DNA from: Phaeodactylum tricornutum CCAP 1055/1
Lineage: Eukaryota; Bacillariophyta; Bacillariophyceae; Surirellales; Neidiaceae
Assembly: GCF_000150955.2 (NCBI RefSeq)
Contig: NW_002238022.1
Coordinates: 1 to 34,016 of the forward strand
DNA length: 34,016 bases
Direction of reading: 5' to 3'
Shown here: piece by piece, positions 1 to 9,475 of the stretch
Numbering within the stretch: the stretch's first letter is position 1
How the letters are laid out: every line of letters starts with the position of its first letter
Position numbers and translations under genes: made by a program
The notes under the pieces: generated by a model
What the model was told of the DNA's origin: nothing
The model's database searches: none
What the model saw: the letters and a program-made list of their open reading frames with translations, nothing else

Positions 1-216
1 CCTAACCCTAACCCTAACCCTAACCCTAACCCTAACCCTAACCCTAACCCTAACCCTAACCCTAACCCTAACCCTAACCCTAACCCTAACCCTAACCCTA
101 ACCCTAACCCTAACCCTAACCCTAACCCTAACCCTAACCCTAACCCTAACCCTAACCCTAACCCTAACCCTAACCCTAACCCTAACCCTAACCCTAACCC
201 TAACCCTAACCCTAAC
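1..216. repeat. Telomere, 36 perfect CCCTAA units
   Basis: Bases 1-216 are CCTAAC repeated 36 times without a mismatch. This is the C-rich strand of a TTAGGG telomere read from the chromosome end inward, so the window begins at a physical chromosome terminus. The tract stops abruptly at 216 and there is no zone of degenerate telomere repeats after it. Confidence 0.99.
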
Positions 217-878
217 AACGCTTTCCATTTCCCTAGCCATAATGGGAGTGACCAAGAGAGTTGCAGATGCAGGCAGTGTGGGGGACAAGTAAAACCAAAT
301 AGAATCCACAATAAAAATAGTACAGGATACAACAGATATCAAAATACAACCAACATGTGTGTAGAACAGCTATAGATACTACAAACACTCAAAAAAATGC
401 GTAACAGTATGCTAACTTTAAAAAGACTAGTTGATTTAGTTCCTGAAGTGCAAGCAGTGTCTCCATTTTGTAGCGTGGTAGCGTTCGTAGTGTATTTGTA
501 AACTTGTCGGTTGGCGCACACTGCTCGCGTTGAGCTTTATCCCAGCCTTATTCCGATTTTGTTCGACATCATTTAAACCCTGTCGCAAACTTTCTTTTGC
601 GGAACTCCTGTTCCCTCTGTGCCGCTTCCCCCTGCTCCTTGAAATCGCGTCGAAGATATTGCGCCTGGGATCTTCCACTCCGGTACCGTTTTCCCACTTT
701 GCCATTTGCAAAGGCCAGAAATCCTCCAAAGCGGACAATTGCTGCACCAACTACATTAATGCCTTGTCCGTGGCAGCTTGTTGGAGTTGCTCGCTAGACC
801 TCTTCCTAATGGGTGTGCCTATCATTTGAATGTTGAAGTTGTTTTGGTTGCATGACTGTGAAAATTAGAAATTTCCAA
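217..878. other. Subtelomeric spacer with a possible gene remnant
   Basis: No intact gene is recognised. On the minus strand a reading frame runs from about 829 to 436 with a single in-frame TAG at 751-753. It would encode a polar, Arg/Lys-rich peptide containing the stretch ALEDFWPLQMAKWENGTG. The composition looks more like decayed coding sequence than random sequence, but no family is recognised and the TAG could also mark an intron boundary. The plus-strand frames over the same bases are probably shadows. The rest (217-435) is AT-rich with nothing recognisable. Confidence 0.3.
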
Positions 879-1274
879 ATGTTGGACGGACCGTGAGGTT
901 TTGGATGTTGCATCATACACCGTCACTGCCAGCCAGAAATTTTGATTAGGCGGGTGTTTCGGTAGGGTGTTTTCACAGCGTCACTTTACATTAGTAAGGA
1001 TTTGAAAAAGATTTTATTGCTTTAGAAAAGAAGTATTGTTCTCCGGGTTTACCAAGAGGGTTTACTTATGTTGTTGGACACTGAACCCAGAGGAATTACT
1101 TACAACATCGGACAGTGAACTGGGAGGGAATACTTATATGTCGCACTGTGAACTCAGAGGGAATATTTATATGTCGCACTGTGAACTCAGAGGGTTAACT
1201 TATGAGGAGTTTTTAGATAGATTTTATACATCATTGTAGGAAAGTACTACTCTGGGTTCTCCCTCCCCTTAGGG
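879..1274 (+). repeat. Subtelomeric repeat family, full copy R1 (~400 bp)
   Basis: This copy aligns over its whole length with 9476-9872. Shared landmarks in order are a GGACGGAC start, GGCGGGTGTTTCGGTAGGGT, a run of four 33-bp units (about 1069-1203), the block GGAGTTTTTAGATAGATTTT, and the terminus TACTACTCTGGG followed by CCCTCCCCTTAG. The 33-bp units each carry a box of type GAACYCAGAG, which is the inverse of CTCTGGGTTC in the terminus, so the right end has an internal inverted relationship. No matching left end (CTAAGGGGAGGG) is present, so this is not a simple terminal-inverted-repeat element. Family unclassified. It overlaps the 3' end of the zinc-finger gene at 1231-2559. Confidence 0.75.
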
Positions 1275-2559
1275 AAGCAGATGTATCAGCTGATCTCAAC
1301 ACAAGCTTGCCCTTGGAAATGAGGAAGCATCTAGCTGCAGCATAGACACACCCCAAGGGATATTGACTTGTGCTGGCTGGATTTTCCAGTAAGACATCAA
1401 CCAAAAGCTTGCCAATCAGACCACCTTGAATGATCTGAGTCAAAGACACACTGCACTCCAGAAGATCAGAGATCTCTTGTCTTGTCTTGACAATGATGCT
1501 AGTTCCAACACAATCATGTCTCCAGAGGAAGCATAGCAGCTTTTTCAGTTCCTTGCTCAACACACTAACATTTTCTCTCATAGAAAATGTAGTGTTCTGG
1601 ACAACTTGATTGATCTCCACTCCCTCATACAGTATCAAGCTGGCTCTGAGGTTGGCAGGCACTTCAGCAACTTCAATCCTTGCATATTGAGTCAGCCAAT
1701 CCTCTGCAATCTGAAGCAACTTGGTTAACTGAAGTTCACCAGCCTCCAGCTCACGGTATTGAAAAATGTTCTGTCTGACTTTGCTTTCAAACTGAATTGC
1801 TGAATTTCTGATATATTTTGAAAAAATGGAAATGTATCTCTGAGGACTCTCATCCTCTCTGACAAATGGCTTGATGATCAAGGCTATGGCACTGAAGGAG
1901 AGAAGATCTGATGACTTAGGAACCTCTTTTTCCTTATCTTTAGACAAATCTTCAACCACTCTATTGCACATTGTTTTGATACACAACTTTTTGACAGATC
2001 TACCCTGAGCACATTGGTCCCCCTTCTTGACTGCATTTGCAATATGACGCTCAAAACTTGATGGTCTTGAGAAAATTTCATTACAAACTCCACAGGAAAT
2101 CATCATTTTTTGTGTGTCAACGCAACAATAATCATTTATAGGTGAATTGCTGATTCTTTGTACTTCTAATTGAAGTTCCTGGAAAGTTTTACCACTATAC
2201 CCAGCATGGAATCTTTTTACGTGCCTGGAGAAGTTGGTACTATGATCTGCAGAAATTTTCTTCTTGCATATGAGGCAGTATAGTCCAAAAGGTGTAACTT
2301 GGAACACTGAATTGTCTGAATCTATGTTGACTTCATCAGTGGATAAATCTATGGATGATACTGAGGGATTGTTTTGGCCATTTGCAGGACTAGTGGATAA
2401 AGTCCTACTACTAGATGCAACATTGAAAAAATGTGATCCATGCTTTTGTAAGGGTAGGGTTTGTCCTTCTCTATCAGACTCTTTCCTCTTCTTCCCTTTG
2501 GCTGCGTAAGGATTATTTATGGCAGTGGGATGATTGTTAAGGTGGTCATTACTACTCAT
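1231..2559 (-). CDS. Subtelomeric zinc-finger protein, unknown function
   Basis: An open frame of 442 codons starts at an ATG at 2557-2559. The N-terminal 90 residues are polar and low complexity. Two zinc-finger-like motifs follow: C95-x2-C98-x14-H113-x4-H118, and a second with C156-x2-C159, H172 and C183. Residues 215-430 form an unrecognised, probably helical region with WLTQYARIEV and FLWRHDCVG. No transposase catalytic motif or helicase motif is visible. The last 13 residues (LRGGRTQSSTFLQ) and the stop codon are encoded inside repeat copy R1, so the native C-terminus has probably been replaced. The same tail ends a short frame at 9830-10030 beside copy R5. It could be the N-terminal part of a subtelomeric gene family or of a mobile element; the sequence does not decide. 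Confidence 0.6.
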   Translation of the reverse strand: MSSNDHLNNHPTAINNPYAAKGKKRKESDREGQTLPLQKHGSHFFNVASSSRTLSTSPANGQNNPSVSSIDLSTDEVNIDSDNSVFQVTPFGLYCLICKKKISADHSTNFSRHVKRFHAGYSGKTFQELQLEVQRISNSPINDYCCVDTQKMMISCGVCNEIFSRPSSFERHIANAVKKGDQCAQGRSVKKLCIKTMCNRVVEDLSKDKEKEVPKSSDLLSFSAIALIIKPFVREDESPQRYISIFSKYIRNSAIQFESKVRQNIFQYRELEAGELQLTKLLQIAEDWLTQYARIEVAEVPANLRASLILYEGVEINQVVQNTTFSMRENVSVLSKELKKLLCFLWRHDCVGTSIIVKTRQEISDLLECSVSLTQIIQGGLIGKLLVDVLLENPASTSQYPLGCVYAAARCFLISKGKLVLRSADTSASLRGGRTQSSTFLQ

Positions 2560-2995
2560 TTTGCTAGCTTCTGTTGTTTTGCAATGGGAGGTGTTTTTAA
2601 TGTGGTTGGCAGTGAGTGTCAGTGACAGTGGAGCTAGCTACTTAGCCCATGGAGGCTTGTGAAGGAGCCAAACCCTGCAGCCCCTTAAACCGGAGGAACA
2701 TGTCTACGTGGCAAGGTGATGACGCGACAATAACCAAATTTCGGCTGTCGTCAACAAAACGGTTTTGGTCAATGGACTAACAAAGCTTACTCCGAATCAG
2801 ATGCACCAAATTTAAGCTACTGTACACACTCATTCCGATATTCACAGGAATTAAGCGTCTACACCAGCAAACCGAAAGAGATGCACCCCACAATGGTTGC
2901 AGAGTGAATAGTGCAATCACCCTAAAGTTGACAGGAACAAAGACGGCAGGTTTGTTGTCATCAACAACAACAACAATCCTAAACAACAACACAGG
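2560..2995. other. Divergent intergenic region
   Basis: This 436-bp stretch separates the divergent zinc-finger gene (-) and the small secreted-protein gene (+) and should hold both promoters. The last 40 bases before the ATG at 2996 are CAA-rich (several ACAACA runs at about 2958-2993), a simple-sequence leader on the plus-strand transcript. No TATA box or other site is convincing. Confidence 0.5.
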
Positions 2996-3685
2996 ATGAG
3001 ATTCTCTGGTGCTCTTGGTCTCTTGTTAACGTTCAAAAGCGCTCGCGCCTTTTCGGTGCTGCCTGCCCCATCCGCGGCGACGTCGGGCAAGCACGCCTTC
3101 TGTTACCCCGCCAGCACCGTCGTGTTGACCACACACTTGTACAGTCTCCTTGACAATATCAAATCGGACTCATACAATCTCATCAGCACCAACAACAATC
3201 AGGGAGACGACGTCAACTTGTCCGATGCCTACGAAATGTTCGTCGCAGATCTTGTCTTTTCCACCAACAACCCGCGCGTCGACGAAGTGCGCATTGGACT
3301 CCGAGATCTATACAACATCATCATTGACATACAAACCCGCGTTGAAGTCAGCAAGTTGGCCGAACAACGTCAGGCCGTCAAAGCCGCTTCCGTAGAGCAG
3401 TAGCGCCGACGTGGAAGCCAATGCAGATGCCGGACAATCCAGGCTCGTGCCATTGAAACACAAACCAATAAAGAAGAAATGGACCACCAACAGGTCAAAC
3501 AGAGCTTTTACAAGACGGAAATTACGCCTGAAATTTGTTTGAGCTACGAAGGGCTTTTGAAAACAGTCCTGCCCCTGTACAGGGCGGGTGACTTTCGGAA
3601 CGTGTCCATTCTTACCAGTATCACAAAAGCACAGGTGGTTGCCGCTCCAGCATTGTGGTTGGAGCAAAAGTGGCTACATGATTAG
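2996..3685 (+). pseudogene. Small secreted-protein gene with an in-frame stop
   Basis: The ATG at 2996 opens 135 codons with a clear signal peptide (MRFSGALGLLLTFKSARAFS, cleavage likely after ARA or AFS). A mature part follows with LSDAYEMFVADLVFSTNNP and a helical RIGLRDLYNIIIDIQTRVEV. A TAG at 3401-3403 ends it. The same frame then stays open for another 93 codons to a stop at 3683-3685, including ITPEICLSYEGLLKTVLPLY. That continuity suggests one ancestral protein of about 229 residues that has gained a stop, or a short protein with a frame-coherent 3' relic. The family is not recognised. It lies between subtelomeric repeats, a setting where decay is common. Confidence 0.5.
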
Positions 3686-3977
3686 AATTGACAAAGGCTT
3701 ACATGATTGTAAATTAAAAATTCTTACTTTACAGTTAATACTGTTTCCTTCAAATACACACGATGGTTTTTGGTAAATCTCAGCAAGTTGGTTGCAATGA
3801 CTAAATATATGAAGCAAGCTCCAATGGAATACTTACTCTGAGACAACAAAACAGTTTGGTCTGGAAATTCAACAGAATGTGCATTGATCCTTGTAGTGGT
3901 GGTCAAGATTTGGTCCTGTAATTGTCTGTCCCAAAATGGTTGTTTTCCGAGCAGTGGCAAACGTTACAATGAATAGG
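3686..3977. other. Intergenic stretch before the satellite
   Basis: AT-rich sequence between the small secreted-protein gene and the satellite array. A minus-strand frame of 78 codons (3724-3960) has no recognisable feature and is not called. Nothing else is seen. Confidence 0.5.
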
Positions 3978-3993
3978 TAACCCTAACCCTAAC
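3978..3993. repeat. Interstitial telomere tract
   Basis: TAACCCTAACCCTAAC lies directly against the first satellite unit, in the same orientation as the terminal telomere. It is about 3.76 kb inside the chromosome and marks an old telomere seam or a site used for insertion or seeding. Confidence 0.9.
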
Positions 3994-4989
3994 GTGATAT
4001 CCCAGAGGAAGGATATGATATCCCAGAGGGAATACACGACACAAACAATTTGCGGAGAACAGCTGACTGTGAATGTGAAAGCTGTGTGCCGGACGTCCGC
4101 AGGTTAGGTGTCCCAGAGCAGTAGCTCTAACCCTATTTGATATCCCAGAGGGAATAGGTGATATCCCAGAGGAAGGATATGATATCCCAGAGGGAATACA
4201 CGACACAAACAATTTGCGGAAGAACAGCTGACTGTGAATGTGAAAGCTGTGTGCCGGACGTCCGCAGGTTAGGTATCCCAGAGGAGTAGCTCTAACCCTA
4301 TTTGATATCCCAGAGGGAATAGGTGATATCCCAGAGGAAGGATATGATATCCCAGAGGGAATACACGACACAAACAATTTGCGGAAGAACAGCTGACTGT
4401 GAATGTGAAAGCTGTGTGCCGGACGTCAGCAAGTTAGGTATCCCAGAGGAGTAGCTCGAACCCTATTTGATATCCCAGAGTGAATAGGTGATATCCCAGA
4501 GGAAGGATATGATATCCCAGAGGGAATACACGACACAAACAATTTGCGGAAGAACAGCTGACTGTGAATGTGAAAGCTGTGTGCCGGACGTCAGCAAGTT
4601 AGGTATCCCAGAGGAGTAGCTCGAACCCTATTTGATATCCCAGAGGGAATAGGTGATATCCCAGAGGAAGGATATGATATCCCAGAGGAAATACACGACA
4701 CAAACAATTTGCAGAAGAACAGCTGACTGTGAATGTGAAAGCTGTATGCTGGACGTCAGCAAGTTAGGTATCCCAGAGGAGTAGCTCGAACCCTATTTGA
4801 TATCCCAGAGGGAATACATGATATCCCAGAGGAAGGATATGATATCCCAGAGGAAATACACGACACAAACAATTTGCGGAAGAACAGCTGACTGTGAATG
4901 TGAAAGCTGTATGCTGGACGTCAGCAAGTTAGGTATCCCAGAGGAGTAGCTCGAACCCTATTTGATATCCCAGAGGGAATAGGTGATAT
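3994..4989 (+). repeat. 165-bp satellite array, six units
   Basis: Units begin at 3994, 4158, 4323, 4488, 4653 and 4818, with a seventh start at 4983, so the period is 165 bp (164 for the first, which lacks one A). Each unit carries about four copies of a TATCCCAGAGG box and an internal telomere-like CTAACCCTATTTGA or CGAACCCTATTTGA. It also has a unique part containing CACGACACAAACAATTTGCG and a GTGCCGGACGTCNGCA segment. Units differ at a few positions and drift gradually, with the later units sharing variants (CCGCAGG becomes CAGCAAG; GTGTGCCGG becomes GTATGCTGG). Because 165 is divisible by three, frames stay open across units; that is not evidence of coding. Confidence 0.95.
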
Positions 4990-5141
4990 CTCAGAGCAAA
5001 ACCCTGCTATCCCAGAGGGATTACTTAGACATCCCAGAGGGAAACCCTGCTATCCCAGAGGAATTACTTAGGAAGAGTTTTTGGATAAATTTTATACAGC
5101 AAGGTATATAGTTACTACTCTGGGATACCCCTCCCCTTAGG
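4990..5141 (+). repeat. Repeat-family right end R2, closing the satellite
   Basis: After the last satellite unit come three more CCCAGAGG boxes with GGATTACTTA or GAATTACTTA, then GGAAGAGTTTTTGGATAAAT, then the terminus TACTACTCTGGGATACCCCT ending CCCCTTAGG at 5141. This is the same order of blocks as the right halves of R1 (879-1274) and R5 (9476-9872). The box and terminus here share the TATCCC form, whereas R1 and R5 share the GAACYC form, so boxes and terminus appear to co-vary. Confidence 0.8.
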
Positions 5142-6122
5142 TCAACTCTCGTCTTCTTCACCTGTCTTAAATTTCATAAAAACTTCGTAAGCTGGTTCGA
5201 CAACATTCAGTGTTCTTTCTGCACCACGTGAACATGAGAATTATTGATCACTGATAACATCACATGTGAACACCACATAAATACCATATAAGTGATATCG
5301 ATATTGAATACCGTTTGAGAACCATTTCAATAAAACGCGACGAACACCATTTTCATGTCGCAACCCATAATACGAGATATTTGGCTGATATCTATCAGAG
5401 TGGAGGATCCACGATTACCGTTTGCTACAAGTCCGATAATTGTTGCTGTATAAGTAAATGTTCCATCCAAACAAACTACTTATCATCCACACATGGATAA
5501 AGCTTGGATCCGAGCTTTTAGCAAACAATAAATTCTTGTGCAATGCACCTTCTTCGGTAGATGAAGAGATCCATGGAAGCGTCCCACCATGGAGATTTTG
5601 CCTCGTTTCAGACCGTTAGACGGATACGAAACCCAGTTACCGATCAACATGTCTACCACATGGACCATTACGAGAAACTGGCAGTATATTCCAGGCCTCT
5701 GCAGGCTTTGGCGACTCAACAACGACATGAAGAGCCAGGTATTTAGCTTTACCTCCCCAGGCACTATCGGACTTGGCGATCACTCAAACACTCAAATCAC
5801 AACGAATCACCCTACCTTTGATCCCGTTACCTCAGCGTAGAACGATGGGTCTGATAAACTAGAAAACTGCAACGATAACGGGCTAAAACGTGTCTGTGGG
5901 ACCAAAGGATAGTAGATACGATAAAAAGACGTAAAACAAAGACTTATAAGCATAAACCCAAGATAAAGGGATAATGAACCCCGATATGCTTGTCGTAGGG
6001 TTTTTCTAGAGTAACTTTAACCCTTTTTGAAACTCAGTGGCAACTTTTTGGATCCCAGTGGGATTCGTTAAGTAAAACATGAATCTCTGCGTAAAGATAA
6101 AATATATATTCATGACTAGACT
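5142..6122. other. Gene-poor subtelomeric stretch
   Basis: No gene is recognised in these 981 bases. Several short frames occur on both strands (for example 5315-5500 and 5589-5840 plus, 5483-5764 minus), but none has a recognisable domain, start context or splice structure. Some may be relics of a mobile element. From about 6030 the sequence has decayed CTCAGTGG and CCCAGTGGGATTCGTTAAGT boxes leading into the repeat end at 6123. Confidence 0.4.
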
Positions 6123-6152
6123 TACTACACTGAGATCTCGTTTTCCTTAGTG
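6123..6152 (+). repeat. Decayed repeat-family terminus R3
   Basis: TACTACACTGAGATCTCGTT followed by TTCCTTAGTG matches the TACTACTCTGGG...CCCTCCCCTTAGG terminus with several changes. It has the same orientation as the others and is preceded by degenerate CCCAGTGGGATT boxes. Confidence 0.55.
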
Positions 6153-6212
6153 ATTCCATTCGTAAAAAATTAATATGTGTGAAACATAAAAGTATACATT
6201 CATATATAAATT

Positions 6213-6242
6213 TACTACGCCCGGATACCCTTTTCCTTAGGG
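6213..6242 (+). repeat. Decayed repeat-family terminus R4
   Basis: TACTACGCCCGGATACCCTT followed by TTCCTTAGGG is a second weakened terminus only 90 bp after R3, again in the same orientation. The two probably represent nested or tandem insertions. Confidence 0.55.
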
Positions 6243-6639
6243 ATTTTAATCTGGCACAATTGCCAAAGTTGGAAAGGCCTCCATATCACTTATTTTCACC
6301 TGCCGTTGGGAAAGCCCGCCTGGCGCGCTCCTGGCATTTCTAGATCGATGCAAAATGTCTTTTTGGTATTATTGCAGGACTGTGACTTTCAATTAATGAG
6401 GCACGCCCATGTTGATGTAGTGAGGGACGACCCAGGAGTCGTATCAACAGCCGATTCGTAAGTAGAACAAGATTCTTGTTTGACTCGGTCGTAGAGTAAG
6501 GTATCAATTCCCCTCCAACGGTAACACAATCCCTTGCCCAATAACTGACAGTGAGGACGATTGATAGATTGATAAGATAGAAAGTCTTGGACCCAACACT
6601 GAAAGCTCCGTTTGCTGCATTTTGCTGTTTTCGAGAACG

Positions 6640-9147
6640 ATGATTATACTTCGCTCCGTCGTAGCCCTTCTTGCGTTCGGCATGACAGCGGGTCAAGCGC
6701 CGACCTGTGACGTTGCGGACGCCGTGCCTAGCTTGCCGTTTCGAGTTTTGGAAGATACGCAACTGGTGAGCCCAACAGCGCAAGCTGGAGCCGATGTGTG
6801 TGGAATCGTGCCCGCTGGTAACGTACAGGGACATTGGTTCTCCTACACGGCTCAAGAAGACGGCTGCTTGGACGCCGAAGTCATTGGTCTCTCCGCAAGT
6901 GATGCTATGACGCCGCCTCTCGACCCCATCCTGTCGGTCTATACGGGGACTTGCAGTGCGCTTATGTGTACAGCCATGACCGACGACATCTCCTTGCAGA
7001 ACCTCAACAGTCTCGTGGAACTTCAAGCCACTGCTGGAACAACCTACTATTTCCTGGTCACTGGTTTTGTGGGTGAAAGTGCTGGGCCCTTTTCTTTCAC
7101 CATTGCGGTAAGTTGCGTGGTTTCGCGTTGCTGATTGACGCTCTTTTGTACCCTACGTTGGAATTGTATCTAACCATCTTCATCCTTTTTGTCTCATTTC
7201 AGCCTTCTACGTCTACACAATGTGAGAATCCTTCTGCCAACCAAATCTGTCCCGTCTGTCCCAACGGTGGCGAGCCGGCTGCCGGCGCTCTCTTCGATGG
7301 AGAGACGCTGTGTTCCGATGCCGCGGTGGCCGGCGCAATTCTCAATGACGGTGGGGAAAGCTGCGCCATTTTGCAAATCGCTGGAACCACTATTTGCGGA
7401 TGCCCCACCTCTCAAGAATCTTGCCCACTTTGTCCCGGTGGAGAGGACGTTGCCAACCCAGATCTGGTCGTTTTCGGCGATGGAAGCCTGACATGCGGAA
7501 CCTTGAACAGTCTTGACGGAGTCGACACCTGTGGAGCCGTTACCGCCGGGTTCGCAGCTGAATGTGGCTGCCCCGGGACAAGCCCCTGTCGTCTTTGCGA
7601 TGAAACGGCAACCAATCCAAATCCTGAACGCCTCTTGTTCAACTTTCCACTGGACAGCGTTCCGTACACCTGCGCGGATGCCGAAGCGGATATTAGAGCC
7701 TCGGCTGTGCTCAACCCCATTGAGCAAGGCTGTAGTCCAAGCCTTGTGAACTTTGAGACAGGATTCGATGTCGTTGAGTTTTGCTGTTTCAACGGAGACT
7801 TCCCAGCAATTGCGAACATTACCAATTGTGATTCAGCTAGCGTCATTACGGCCTTGCCGTTTACGGTCAGCGGTAATACAGGAGATGCCACTGCAGAAGT
7901 GAACGCCCAGGCAGAATCATGTGGCCTCCTGAACTACGGAGAACACCAGGGAGAATGGTACACCTATACCGCTAATGCGAACGGCTGTGTAACCGGCCGG
8001 ACTTCCGGAAACTTAAACTCTATTTTGTTTGTGTACTCTGGAGAATGTAGCGACCTAATGTGCGTCGCGATGAACGACGACGTCTTTTTATCAGTCTCCG
8101 GAAGTGAAGTGACCTTTGATACGGTTGCTGGGACGAGGTACTTCTTTATGGTCACGGGATCTTCCTCCGACGATGTTGACACCTACACTTTTGAGATTTC
8201 AGTACGTGCTCGAAAGTCGACTATGCAACATTTGAATTCGCGCCAACGGAAAAAAAGAGAGCCGGCTTGCCTACGTATGCCTCGTGTCTTACCACATTCT
8301 TTTCCTCTCTTTTTCGTTTCAAAAGCAAATTGCAGGAAACTGTCCGAGCCCAACCGGGGGCAAACTTTGTCCCGTTTGTCCAGACGGTCGTGACCCCGAT
8401 CATACCGCATTTTACGATGACGGCCTTCTGTGTATTGACGCAGCATCCGAATTCGGAGTTGTCGACAGAGACTCACAAGATTGTGTGCTATTCCAAACAA
8501 TTGGAGCTTCCATTTGTGGCTGCCCAGTTGTTGCAACAGACACGTGCAAATTGTGTCCGAATGGAGAAGATGTCCCGGCTGTCGCGGCCGACAAGAGCAT
8601 TCCTGATGCCTTAACAACCTGCTCGCAGCTCAACGATGTCGCAGGTGCCAGCACTTGCGGAAACGTTACGGCTGGTATAGCCAATTTCTGTGAATGTCCA
8701 AGCTCCAGTCCTATTTGCAGTTTATGTGGTGCCAGCTCCACCATGTTCAACCCTGACCTTGTTCTGTTGGAAGATGAAAATTACACTTGTGGAAATGCCA
8801 ACGAAGATACACAGTACTATTACCTTTGGTACCCTCTCGACCCACTGTACTATGACTTTTGGTACCCTCTTGAAACCGAGGGCTGCAACCCTAGTACTGT
8901 GGTATCCTTTATTGATAGTGGTATCAACGTGATTGACTACTGTTGCAACGGTGGTCCTTTGACGGGAACCGTCGGTCCTACGGCTACGGATTCCCCGGCG
9001 GCTGCACCCACGGCTTCCTCGGACGTCCCGACTACCGATTCCGGCTCCAGCAGTACACCGCAGTCCACCTCATCGTACGTTGCAGTTTCGTTTCGAGGTG
9101 GAATTGTCACAGCGTCCTTGTCCTTGCTTTGTTTGTTTGTCTCTTAG
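6640..9147 (+). CDS. Secreted or GPI-like cell-surface protein with duplicated Cys and PPC-like modules
   Basis: Three exons (6640-7107, 7203-8201, 8326-9147) joined by phase-0 introns with GTAAGT...CAG and GTACGT...AAG borders give 762 residues. The ATG at 6640 starts a signal peptide (MIILRSVVALLAFGMTAGQA). Exon 1 is a beta-sandwich domain resembling pre-peptidase C-terminal (PPC) domains, with HWFSYTAQEDGC and DPILSVYTGTC. Exon 2 holds a Cys-rich module (CPVCPNGGEP, ICGCP, CPLCPGGED) and a second PPC-like domain (GEWYTYTANANGC, SILFVYSGEC). Exon 3 holds a second copy of the Cys-rich module (CPVCPDGRDP, ICGCP, CKLCPNGED), a Ser/Thr/Pro stalk and a hydrophobic C-terminus (GGIVTASLSLLCLFVS) that suits a GPI signal. 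Introns sit exactly at module edges. No catalytic residues are seen; adhesion or wall attachment is inference. Confidence 0.85.
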
Positions 9148-9475
9148 AAAACGGGGAGCTCCCTAGGGTCAAGAAGAATCTCTCTACATGTTCATGACGT
9201 CTCTAGAGTTTCCTTGTTTGTTAACTTGGATCAGCCATGAGTATTTTTCTTGCTTCAGATACGCACAATTTTAAAAAAGGATACAATATGGCATTGGAGT
9301 GTCCTTGCACGCAAACAGTGTAAATTGACTGTGATCTGGCTAATGTAGCCTTAAAAATGGACGGAACAACCTATGTTTACAAACTTATTGTCAGCCACTA
9401 TGTCCTAGTTCTACAAGTGATCAATGGAGCAAATTTTATTTGTTTTCAGATACCAACAAAGGATGAAATTTGGAA
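9148..9475. other. Intergenic stretch
   Basis: 3' flank of the cell-surface gene, AT-rich. A 63-codon plus frame (9357-9548) overlaps the start of repeat R5 and is not called. Nothing else is recognised. Confidence 0.5.

Noticed and set aside
3308-3667. Minus-strand frame of 119 codons antisense to the small secreted protein
   Set aside because: The plus strand has a convincing signal peptide and upstream leader; the minus frame has neither start context nor domain support.
3964-4377. Minus-strand frame of 137 codons across the satellite
   Set aside because: Open only because the unit is 165 bp (divisible by three). The peptide simply repeats with the array, with no start or domain evidence.
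3994-4989. CRISPR-like array
   Set aside because: The units are near-identical over their full length with no variable spacers, and the genome is eukaryotic. It is a satellite.
5483-5764. Minus-strand frame of 93 codons and plus-strand frames at 5315-5840
   Set aside because: No recognisable domain, start context or neighbouring exon. At most relics, not callable.
6340-7026. Minus-strand frame of 228 codons
   Set aside because: It overlaps exon 1 of the surface-protein gene, has no recognisable domain and unnatural composition. The plus strand has a signal peptide, splice sites and duplicated modules.
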